A DNA stretch of 6,080 nt. Origin: Actinomycetota bacterium (GTDB taxonomy: Bacteria > Actinomycetota > Humimicrobiia > Humimicrobiales > Humimicrobiaceae). How positions within the stretch are numbered: position 1 is the first letter of the stretch; the number at the start of each line of letters is the position of its first letter. The DNA lies in NCBI GenBank assembly GCA_022865545.1, contig JALHTA010000207.1:1-6080 (forward strand), written 5' to 3'. A program made the position numbers and the translations under genes. Of the stretch, positions 1 to 5,423 are shown piece by piece. The notes below the pieces were generated by a model that saw only the letters and a program-made list of their open reading frames with translations, had not been told where the DNA came from and searched no databases.

Positions 1-1109
1 TGGTTAAATCCAAAGTTAAATTCTCTTCAGTAAAATTTGATAAATTAGACAAGGAAGCAACTCTTCCTGCAAAATTCATCAGGATGCTAAAGTCTATCCC
101 ATTAAAAGAAATGGTAGAAGGTAAGACAGTAGCGTTAAAAATGCATCTGGGAGGAGGTCTTTGCTATACTACTATACATCCGCTTTTTGTAAGGATTTTG
201 GTTGATGCCTTAAAGGATGCAGGAGGGAAAATATTTATTACAGATATATTTCATATTAATAATGATAATTTTGGGGTAAGGGGAGCAAGAAACAGAGGGT
301 ATTCAAGTGATATCCTTGATGTACCTTTTCTTCCAGTAGCAGGGCAAGCTGATAAATATTATTATTCTAAAAAGGTTGACTTTAAGACCTTAAAAGAAGT
401 CCAGGTTGCAGGAAATATCCATGATGCTGAAGTCCTAATTGACTTTTCACATGTAAAGGGCCACGGGGTTTGCGGTTATGGCGGAGCTCTTAAAAATATT
501 GCCATGGGATGTGTTTCCCAGAATACAAGAAGGGGACTGCATGCTCTTGAGGGAGGTATTGAGTGGGACGGGGAACTTTGTGACCACTGCGACGCTTGCA
601 CGGATGAATGCCGGTATAAAGCAAATAAATTTACTGATGAGGGAAAATATGAGATATTTTACCATCACTGTACATATTGTCAGCATTGTGTTGAGATCTG
701 TCCCAATAATGCACTGACTTTTAGCTCAAAAGGGTTTGTTGATTTTCAAAAAGGAATGGCTCTTGCCACAAAAGAAGTATTAGATACATTTGATAAGGAT
801 AAGGTTTATTATATAAATGTACTTCTAAATTTAACCATGCTGTGCGATTGCTGGGGCTTCTCTACGCCCTCTCTTGTACCTGATATTGGTATTATGGCCT
901 CAAATGATATGGCAGCTATAGATAAAGCTTCATTGGATATGATTAAGGCAGAAAACTTGTTACCCGATTCATTACCTAAGGGAAGAGAACTGAGGGAAGG
1001 GAAGCATCTTTTCGAAAAGATATTTGGAAAAGATCCCTATAATCAGATAAAGATCCTTGAAGAAATGAAAATTGGTAATGGTGATTATGAATTTGAGGAA
1101 ATTGATTAA
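1..1109 (+). CDS. DUF362 domain protein with two [4Fe-4S] ferredoxin motifs (5' end cut by about one base)
   Basis: The frame is open from base 3. Bases 1-2 are TG, so an ATG/GTG/TTG start whose first base lies just outside the window would give a 369-residue protein, close to the length I expect for this family. The internal ATG at base 84 is possible but would remove about 28 residues. Numbering from the presumed start, the N-terminal half matches DUF362 (PF04015/COG2768), with VALKMHLGGG near 43-52 and the KGHGVCGYGGALKN region near 153-166. Two CxxCxxCxxxC motifs follow: C194/C197/C200/C204 and C224/C227/C230/C234. The second ends in the usual Cys-Pro, while the first has Arg in place of Pro. 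The C-terminal LCDCWG and VPDIGIMASND blocks, near 280-300, are also DUF362 hallmarks. No signal peptide or membrane segment is seen, so it is probably cytoplasmic. The family has no settled biochemical role; an electron-transfer or Fe-S-dependent function is inference. Family assignment is firm, exact function is not. Confidence 0.9.
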   Translation, partial: VKSKVKFSSVKFDKLDKEATLPAKFIRMLKSIPLKEMVEGKTVALKMHLGGGLCYTTIHPLFVRILVDALKDAGGKIFITDIFHINNDNFGVRGARNRGYSSDILDVPFLPVAGQADKYYYSKKVDFKTLKEVQVAGNIHDAEVLIDFSHVKGHGVCGYGGALKNIAMGCVSQNTRRGLHALEGGIEWDGELCDHCDACTDECRYKANKFTDEGKYEIFYHHCTYCQHCVEICPNNALTFSSKGFVDFQKGMALATKEVLDTFDKDKVYYINVLLNLTMLCDCWGFSTPSLVPDIGIMASNDMAAIDKASLDMIKAENLLPDSLPKGRELREGKHLFEKIFGKDPYNQIKILEEMKIGNGDYEFEEID

Positions 1110-1268
1110 ACCGGATTTAACCTGGCTCAAGCTGTTTGAGTATTCTAAAGATATCTTTTTAAGTTTATCCTGAAAATTAGAAATATTTATCTTGTTAGTA
1201 TTTTAGTTTTTTAATGAAGTCGTGATTTTTTTAAGAAATCTGTTATTATATTCTTTGCTACATCATTA

Positions 1269-1362
1269 GGAGAGGTGCTTGAGTGGCTGAAAAGGACCGC
1301 CTGCTAAGCGGTTGGTCGGGTTTAACCCCGCCTCGAGGGTTCGAATCCCTCCCTCTCCGCCA
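1269..1362 (+). tRNA. tRNA-Ser(GCU), CCA encoded
   Basis: The acceptor stem GGAGAGG (1269-1275) pairs with CCTCTCC (1352-1358), followed by discriminator G and an encoded CCA (1360-1362). The anticodon stem ACCGC/GCGGT encloses the loop CTGCTAA (1301-1307), giving anticodon GCT at 1303-1305, which reads AGC/AGU serine codons. A long variable arm (about 1313-1334, with CGGG pairing to CCCG) makes this a class II tRNA, as expected for serine. The T arm is GAGGG-TTCGAAT-CCCTC (1335-1351). All elements are intact and the gene looks functional. The encoded CCA and overall form are bacterial. It sits alone, 159 bp after the DUF362 gene. A weak TATTAT box at 1244-1249 could be its -10, but no -35 stands out. 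No duplicated tRNA 3' end is visible in the window, so there is no sign of an integrated element using it. Confidence 0.97.
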
Positions 1363-1406
1363 AGCTAAATCAAAGTAATAAATCAAATCACATCGGAATT
1401 AGTAAG

Positions 1407-1433
1407 TGGCAACATGGTGGATCCATGTTTCCG
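1407..1433. other. Imperfect hairpin downstream of tRNA-Ser
   Basis: AACATGG (1411-1417) and CCATGTT (1423-1429) form a perfect 7-bp stem around the 5-base loop TGGAT. After one C/T mismatch the pairing continues with G-C, G-C and a T-G wobble (1407-1409 with 1431-1433). It lies 45 bases after the tRNA CCA end and just upstream of the aldo/keto reductase promoter. A T-rich stretch (TTTCTTTTTTC, about 1447-1457) starts some 14 bases past the stem, too far for a canonical intrinsic terminator. It could be a weak terminator for the tRNA transcript, a processing signal or an operator. The structure is seen; its role is not. Confidence 0.4.
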
Positions 1434-1465
1434 GGAAGTAATAAAATTTCTTTTTTCTTGTATTA

Positions 1466-1493
1466 TTAGCATAAAAATCTTATCAAATATAAT
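1466..1493 (+). promoter_or_regulatory. Candidate sigma-70-type promoter of the aldo/keto reductase gene
   Basis: TTAGCA (1466-1471) matches the -35 consensus at four of six positions and is separated by 16 bp from a perfect TATAAT (1488-1493). A second TATAAT overlaps at 1493-1498. Transcription would start near base 1500, giving a leader of about 40 nt before the ATG at 1539. The region is very AT-rich, so chance matches are likely, but the position and spacing fit the gene well. Confidence 0.45.
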
Positions 1494-1538
1494 ATAATTT
1501 AAACTGAAAACATAAAAATAAAAAGAGGGTTTAATGAA

Positions 1539-2663
1539 ATGGAATACAGGGATTTTGGAAAAACCGGCATAAAAGTCTCCAAGCTCGGATTCGGAGCTAT
1601 GAGATTTCCTGAGACAGAAAAAGATGGCAAGTGGCATATTGATGAAGATAAAGCCATTGTACTCATGCATAAGGCATTCAAATATGGAATAAACTATATT
1701 GATACAGCAAATCCTTATTGTCATGAACTTAGTGAGATTACGGTTGGTAAAGCATTAAATGATTGGAAGGACCGTATTTATGTTTCTACTAAAAGCCCTA
1801 TCTGGAAATTGGAAAAACCAGGTGATTACAGAATGTATCTTGAAAAATCACTTAAAAGGCTAAACCTGGACCAGATTGATTTTTATCATTTTCATTCCCT
1901 TAATGAGCATCTTTATGAGGAAAAAATTATACAATTTAATTTAATAGATGAAGCCCAAAAGGCAAAGGATGAAGGACTCATAAAGCATATTTCTTTTTCT
2001 TTTCATGATGATCCGGAAATATTAAAGAGATTTGTAAATCTGGAAGTCTTTGATTCAGTGCTCTGCCAGTATAATTTTCTTGACAGGACAAATGAAGAAG
2101 CTATTGCTTATGCTGTCAGCAAGGGAGTCGGGGTAGCGGTAATGGGACCTGTTGCAGGTGGTAGATTGCTGGACCTGAAAACTGATAATGCAAATAGTAT
2201 TAAGAGCAGGGATCTAGTGGATATGGCATTTAGATTTGTATTTTCCAATAAAAATGTGTCTACAGCATTATCTGGTATGGGAAATGTAAAAATGCTTAAA
2301 GAAAATATAGAAACAGCCGAGAGCCCTGAAGAGCTATCCCAGGAAGAAAAAGAATTTATAAAGATGATCCTTGAAAATAAAGAAATAAAACGGATGATAC
2401 CCTGTAATGATTGTGGATACTGTATTGACTGCCCAAATGATATTCCTATATCAAGGATATTTAAAATATATAATTATAATCTTCTAACCAAGATCATCGG
2501 TAATGCCAGGTGGCAGTACAATCTTATTGGTGCTTATGATGATAATAAATCCAAAGCTGACCAGTGTTCTGAATGCGGCGAGTGTGAAGAGAAATGTCCC
2601 CAGAGTATTGAGATCATAGACATGCTAAAGAAAGCTCATAAAACTTTAAAGTCAGCTGAATAA
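1539..2663 (+). CDS. Aldo/keto reductase with C-terminal double [4Fe-4S] domain (COG1453-like)
   Basis: This 374-residue protein has an N-terminal aldo/keto reductase barrel (about 1-270) fused to a C-terminal ferredoxin-like region (about 285-360). It opens with the family signature MEYRDFGKTG...KLGFGAMRFP. The catalytic tetrad is visible as D55 (YIDTA), Y60 (NPY), K85 (STK) and H119 (DFYHFH). The C-terminal cysteines are C289/C292/C295/C298 in CxxCxxCxxCP form and C343/C346/C349/C353 in CxxCxxCxxxCP form, enough for two [4Fe-4S] clusters. The family reduces carbonyls with NAD(P)H; the clusters suggest electron exchange with a ferredoxin-type partner, and the substrate is unknown. The ATG at 1539 is preceded by GAGGG at 1525-1529 with 9-nt spacing. 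An ATG at 1534 is out of frame. The gene ends with tandem TAA codons. It appears monocistronic, with its own promoter upstream and a convergent gene downstream. The protein is soluble and complete. Confidence 0.93.
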   Translation: MEYRDFGKTGIKVSKLGFGAMRFPETEKDGKWHIDEDKAIVLMHKAFKYGINYIDTANPYCHELSEITVGKALNDWKDRIYVSTKSPIWKLEKPGDYRMYLEKSLKRLNLDQIDFYHFHSLNEHLYEEKIIQFNLIDEAQKAKDEGLIKHISFSFHDDPEILKRFVNLEVFDSVLCQYNFLDRTNEEAIAYAVSKGVGVAVMGPVAGGRLLDLKTDNANSIKSRDLVDMAFRFVFSNKNVSTALSGMGNVKMLKENIETAESPEELSQEEKEFIKMILENKEIKRMIPCNDCGYCIDCPNDIPISRIFKIYNYNLLTKIIGNARWQYNLIGAYDDNKSKADQCSECGECEEKCPQSIEIIDMLKKAHKTLKSAE

Positions 2664-2786
2664 TAAGGAGTGGCAACTATTTCAAAGGGCATTCTTTAAA
2701 ATGAATAAGAAAGAATATTATCTGCAATTAATTTTAAGGAAGTTGACAGGATTCCCACAGTCTTTGACTCCGAAGTATCTCAAAAT

Positions 2787-3185
2787 CTATTTCTTAAAGA
2801 TCTCCTGCATAGGGTTCCAATAATTATCATACCATCCCTTATAAAAGTTATCATAGCAGTCCTCAGGCATGTCTTCCTGGGTGAAATCAAGCCTGGTGCC
2901 ATCCTTAACTTCTTCAAGTTCAATAGTGATAACTGAATAGTGGCCCTTTGGCCAGCATTCTTCCTCACCCCGCCAGTTCTGGACTATTTTTTTATCAGGT
3001 ACTATATCTATATTATTACCTTCTATATAACCATCCCATACTTCAAAACTTCCTCCGGTTTCACGGCTGATATTAGCATTTGAACCAGTAAGCTCTGAAT
3101 GTTTTTCAGAGTCCATTAGTGTTTCAAAAACCTGATGTGGGGTTGCATCGATCATTACAGACTGTTTGATAGTTTTAGTTTTCAT
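2787..3185 (-). CDS. SRPBCC / AHSA1-like small protein
   Basis: This complete 132-residue protein fits the single-domain SRPBCC (START/Bet v1-like) fold, AHSA1 branch, in length and pattern. The start KQSVMIDATPHQVFETLMDSE is the characteristic first strand and helix, where a protein-specific A/TPxxVFxxLxD motif precedes the domain. It continues with ETGGSFEVWDGYIEGNN, then VQNWR, TIELEEV...GTRLDFTQEDMP, and a closing helix GWYDNYWNPMQEIF. Family members bind hydrophobic ligands or are of unknown role, and no ligand can be named here. The start is well supported: on the minus strand GAGGTGAG lies 5-6 nt before the ATG, one of the clearest ribosome binding sites in the window. The stop is TAG. 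It converges on the aldo/keto reductase gene and lies 51 bp downstream of the TfoX-like remnant, with which it probably once formed an operon. Cytoplasmic; no signal or membrane segment. Confidence 0.88.
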   Translation of the reverse strand: MKTKTIKQSVMIDATPHQVFETLMDSEKHSELTGSNANISRETGGSFEVWDGYIEGNNIDIVPDKKIVQNWRGEEECWPKGHYSVITIELEEVKDGTRLDFTQEDMPEDCYDNFYKGWYDNYWNPMQEIFKK

Positions 3186-3236
3186 TTATCTCACCTCATT
3201 TAGATAAAATTAATAAAAATTTTTTTGACTTTGGTT

Positions 3237-3332
3237 TTATTTACTTCTTTTCTTTTTTTCTAACCCTGGCAATTCAGGAATTATTTCATCAAATAATTCA
3301 ATGAGTTCTTCGGAAGGTTTTTCCTAATTCAT
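3237..3332 (-). pseudogene. Decayed N-terminal remnant, probably TfoX/Sxy-type gene
   Basis: On the minus strand a strong ribosome binding site, AAGGAG (plus bases 3340-3345), is followed after 7 nt by ATG AAT TAG. The frame is thus stopped at codon 3, then stays open for 28 codons and ends at TAA (3237-3239). The decoded segment begins EKPSEELIELFDEI, continues with PELPGLEKKK and ends RSK. From memory, this closely resembles the N-terminus of small TfoX-N-domain proteins, where the pattern EKxxxELxxLFDxxLP...PGVExxK is followed by a MFG...NGNMF core. That core is absent here and in the other forward frame I checked. The simplest reading is a gene killed by an early nonsense change and a 3' deletion, with its start signals intact. 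TAG also ends the neighbouring SRPBCC gene, so TAG read-through or pyrrolysine is unlikely. Family assignment is moderate, the broken state is clear. Confidence 0.55.
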
Positions 3333-3551
3333 ATCAATTCTCCTTTCACTTATATTTTATTAGCTTTCATAATATAAATGAAATAATTTTTAAACCAATG
3401 CATATGCGAAAAATGATAATAATAAAATTATAATACTGTTGATAAAAATATATAAGTTAGAATATTTCAATATATCATTATTCTGGTAAAATGCTTTTAA
3501 TACAATCCAGTCTCATTTGTAGCAATATTATAGATCGGATTTAGTATAAAT
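3333..3551. other. Divergent AT-rich intergenic region
   Basis: This 219-bp stretch separates the minus-strand remnant/SRPBCC unit from the plus-strand FAD oxidoreductase, so it should hold two outward promoters. The minus-strand candidate is listed separately. For the plus strand the best -10 is TATTAT at 3526-3531, which would place the transcript start about 14 nt before the ATG at 3552, but I find no matching -35. An 8-bp palindrome GCATATGC (3400-3407) sits next to the minus-strand -35. No coding sequence, RNA gene or convincing repeat is seen. Confidence 0.4.
3369..3398 (-). promoter_or_regulatory. Candidate promoter for the minus-strand remnant and SRPBCC gene
   Basis: Read on the minus strand, TTGGTT (plus 3393-3398) lies 18 bp upstream of TATTAT (plus 3369-3374). 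Transcription would start near plus base 3362, about 30 nt before the remnant's ATG, and would run through the remnant into the SRPBCC gene. The -35 box matches the consensus at only half its positions and the region is AT-rich, so this is tentative. If correct, the remnant now acts as an untranslated leader for SRPBCC. Confidence 0.3.
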
Positions 3552-4766
3552 ATGTCTGTAAAAGTAGATATAACAATAGTTGGCGCAGGTGTAATAGGTT
3601 GCGCAGTGGCTTACCGGATCGCCAGTGAATATACTGGATCAAAAGACATAGTAGTAGTAGAGAGAAACAGCCAGATAAATGGGGAGAATCAATCTTCCAG
3701 GAATTCCGGAGTCATACATGCAGGAGTATATTATCCTTCCGATGTCGGACCACTAAAGGCTAAACTTTGTGTTGAAGGCAATAGGATGCTTTATGAGTTC
3801 TGTAAATCACATAATATTCCCCACAAGATGTGCGGAAAACTTTTAATTGCAAATGATGCCCTGGAAGAGGAATACCTTTATGATGTACATAGGATCGCCT
3901 CCGAAAATAATGTTCCAGACCTGGAAATAATAGGTCAAAAGGATATCGCAGCTCTTGAGCCAAACGTAAATGGCGTCAGGGCGCTGTATGTTCCAACATC
4001 CGGAGTGATAGAGTCGACTTCTCTTGTCAATAAATTATATGATCTTTCCGAAGAGAAAGAAGTCATGTTTCTGGTAGGAAACAAGGTTACAAAAATAGAA
4101 CCGCATAATAGCGGATTTGAAGTGACTATAGAGTCTGCAAACGACAAAGAGGTCTTCCAAACAGAAACTCTTATCAATTCTGCAGGATTATATGCTGATG
4201 AGATCGCCAGGATGGCAAATCCAGATTGTCCGTACAGGATGGATCCGGTAAAAGGGGAATCAGCCAGTTTTTATAAATCTGCACGTGATGATATATCTAT
4301 GAATGGCTTAAATATTTATCCCGTGCCATTTGGATATCTTCCGGACGGTGAGAGGCTTCGTGTCGGTTTTAGAGAATTTAAAAAGCTATTTGATGAGGGT
4401 AAAGTAATTAAATCGGTAGGTGTCCATTTAACGCCCACTTTTGAGCTCAGTGGTGATGAATATATGATAGGGGACACTGTAACTATTGGCCCTGCATACT
4501 CAACTCCTAAGAACAGGGAAGACTATATAGCTACAAGGGAACCCGCATACTATCACTCGATGGTCAATCCATTTTTTCCCAATATAAGACTGGAAGATGT
4601 AAAGCTTCACCAGGCAGGCATAAGGGCAAAACTTGCAGGCCACTATGATTTTGTGATTGAAAGGGACCCTGTACATAAAAATCTTATCAATCTTATAGGT
4701 ATGGATTCGCCAGGATTGACCTCATCACTTGCAATAGCGAACCATATTGCAAAAATGATTCATTAA
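3552..4766 (+). CDS. FAD-dependent oxidoreductase, L-2-hydroxyglutarate oxidase/dehydrogenase-like
   Basis: This 404-residue protein belongs to the DAO superfamily (PF01266). A Rossmann GxGxxG (G11-G13-G16) sits near the N-terminus and E37 (VVVER) ends the second strand, where FAD ribose is normally bound. SSRNSGVIHAGVYY (48-61), LKAKLCVEGNR and the GKLLIA block are hallmarks of the LhgO/L2HGDH branch, as are HQAGIRAKLAG and the C-terminal GMDSPGLTSSLAIA. Relatives oxidise L-2-hydroxyglutarate to 2-oxoglutarate and pass electrons to O2 or quinone. A related 2-hydroxyacid or other substrate is possible here, so no gene symbol is given. Between YPVP (256-259) and GVHLTP (290-295) there are about 30 residues, clearly more than in human L2HGDH as I recall it, suggesting a distinct subfamily. 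The ATG at 3552 puts the nucleotide-binding motif at the usual place, yet no Shine-Dalgarno is visible. No membrane segment. The zinc-ribbon gene follows 65 bp later. Confidence 0.88.
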   Translation: MSVKVDITIVGAGVIGCAVAYRIASEYTGSKDIVVVERNSQINGENQSSRNSGVIHAGVYYPSDVGPLKAKLCVEGNRMLYEFCKSHNIPHKMCGKLLIANDALEEEYLYDVHRIASENNVPDLEIIGQKDIAALEPNVNGVRALYVPTSGVIESTSLVNKLYDLSEEKEVMFLVGNKVTKIEPHNSGFEVTIESANDKEVFQTETLINSAGLYADEIARMANPDCPYRMDPVKGESASFYKSARDDISMNGLNIYPVPFGYLPDGERLRVGFREFKKLFDEGKVIKSVGVHLTPTFELSGDEYMIGDTVTIGPAYSTPKNREDYIATREPAYYHSMVNPFFPNIRLEDVKLHQAGIRAKLAGHYDFVIERDPVHKNLINLIGMDSPGLTSSLAIANHIAKMIH

Positions 4767-4831
4767 AAAAATAAAAAATTGTGGTAATATAGCAAATGGT
4801 AATTTATTAAATATATTGTTAAGAGGTAAAG

Positions 4832-5293
4832 ATGGCTGAATTGGAAAAATGTATAGAATGCGGGAAAGTAATAAAAGATGAGTCACATGCTCCATACTGT
4901 AAAGTTTGTGATGATAAGCTTGATAAACAGTTTGATACAATCGAGGACAATGTAATTATATTTAAGGAACTGCTTGATACCGAAATCGAGACACTTAAAA
5001 AATTTGAGACAGAAGATATTGAGGAGTTTTTTAAGAGGGTTTACAAAAAGTTCAAAGCTGATGGAAATCTTAATAATGAAAGTTTGATAGTTCTAAATAA
5101 ATTGAAGGACTCCTTTGGTCTTGTTGAGTCAAAAATGGGGATCCCCCAGATAGCTGTCATAAAGGAGACAAAGGAAGACAAACTTCTAAAGGATAATAAG
5201 TGCCCTGGTTGTGAGAAAGAGATCCAGAAAGATTTCAATCTCTGCCCATACTGCGGTTACAAGATAAACAAGGACTTTAAATCAAAATATTGA
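4832..5293 (+). CDS. Hypothetical protein with a zinc ribbon at each end
   Basis: This 153-residue protein is not recognised as a named family. It has two four-cysteine zinc-binding modules. The N-terminal one is C7-x2-C10 ... C23-x2-C26, and the C-terminal one is C124-P-G-C127 ... C138-P-Y-C141-G, a typical short zinc ribbon. These are the only eight cysteines. The middle (about 33-120) is charged and predicted helical by eye, rich in Glu and Lys. The part around FKADGNLNNESLIVLNKL (74-91) resembles the D-G-x-L-x-x-E helix-loop-helix seen in TerB-like or EF-hand-like domains, a weak analogy. There is no signal peptide or membrane segment. The start has GAGGT at 4823-4827 with short, 4-nt spacing. 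It could be read with the FAD oxidoreductase 65 bp upstream; no strong promoter is seen in the gap. A regulatory or scaffold role is possible but unsupported. Confidence 0.8.
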   Translation: MAELEKCIECGKVIKDESHAPYCKVCDDKLDKQFDTIEDNVIIFKELLDTEIETLKKFETEDIEEFFKRVYKKFKADGNLNNESLIVLNKLKDSFGLVESKMGIPQIAVIKETKEDKLLKDNKCPGCEKEIQKDFNLCPYCGYKINKDFKSKY

Positions 5294-5357
5294 TAATTTC
5301 GGCTTTTTAAGATTTAAGCAGTGTTTGTCTTTATTATTAAATTTAAGTACAATTTCA

Positions 5358-5363
5358 TATAAT
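5358..5363 (+). promoter_or_regulatory. Candidate -10 box (TATAAT) upstream of the MATE gene
   Basis: A perfect TATAAT lies 60 bp before the MATE start codon, in the 130-bp gap after the zinc-ribbon gene. The best -35 at suitable distance is a poor TTATTA (5334-5339, 18-bp spacing). Transcription would begin near 5370, just before the palindrome at 5377-5391. AT-richness makes chance matches likely. Confidence 0.35.
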
Positions 5364-5376
5364 ATAAATCAATCTT

Positions 5377-5391
5377 TATTACTGAGTAATA
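5377..5391. promoter_or_regulatory. Candidate operator palindrome upstream of the MATE gene
   Basis: TATTACTGAGTAATA is a perfect 15-bp palindrome with 7-bp arms around a central G. It lies 14 bp downstream of the TATAAT box and 32 bp upstream of the MATE start, where a bound repressor would block transcription. MATE and other drug-efflux genes are commonly controlled by MarR- or TetR-type repressors that bind short palindromes. No regulator gene is present in the window. The symmetry is seen; the operator role is inferred. Confidence 0.4.
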
Positions 5392-5423
5392 TTTTATCTA
5401 TACCTAAATAATTTCTATTATTC

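Noticed and set aside
447..717. Overlapping 79-codon frames on both strands inside the DUF362 gene
   Set aside because: They are shadows of the strongly supported DUF362 reading frame and show no family features.
1126..1160. CTCAA-gctgt-TTGAG stem plus AAAGATATCTTTTT after the DUF362 gene, considered as a terminator
   Set aside because: The stem is 5 bp and the T-run starts about 14 bases later; the second palindrome has no room for a loop. Suggestive only.
1269..1362. tRNA-Ser as an integration site for a mobile element
   Set aside because: No integrase gene and no repeat of the tRNA 3' end was found in the window.
2691..2716. ATTCTTT/AAAGAAT inverted repeat in the convergent gap, considered as a bidirectional terminator
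   Set aside because: The stem is only 7 bp, almost entirely A-T, with a 12-base loop; too weak to call a terminator.
2743..2748. Perfect -35 hexamer TTGACA in the convergent intergenic region
   Set aside because: No -10 box lies 15-19 bp downstream and no gene follows on that strand.
2701..2823. A 40-codon plus-strand frame beginning MNKKEYYLQL between the aldo/keto reductase and SRPBCC genes
   Set aside because: It has no ribosome binding site, runs 37 bases into the antisense of the SRPBCC gene and resembles no family I know.
3324..3326. The in-frame TAG as a pyrrolysine or read-through codon
   Set aside because: The neighbouring SRPBCC gene ends naturally with TAG, the other complete genes end in TAA or TGA, and the downstream frame is truncated, so decay explains it better.
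3400..3407. GCATATGC palindrome in the divergent region as an operator
   Set aside because: Eight bases of perfect symmetry are expected by chance at this scale and nothing else supports it.
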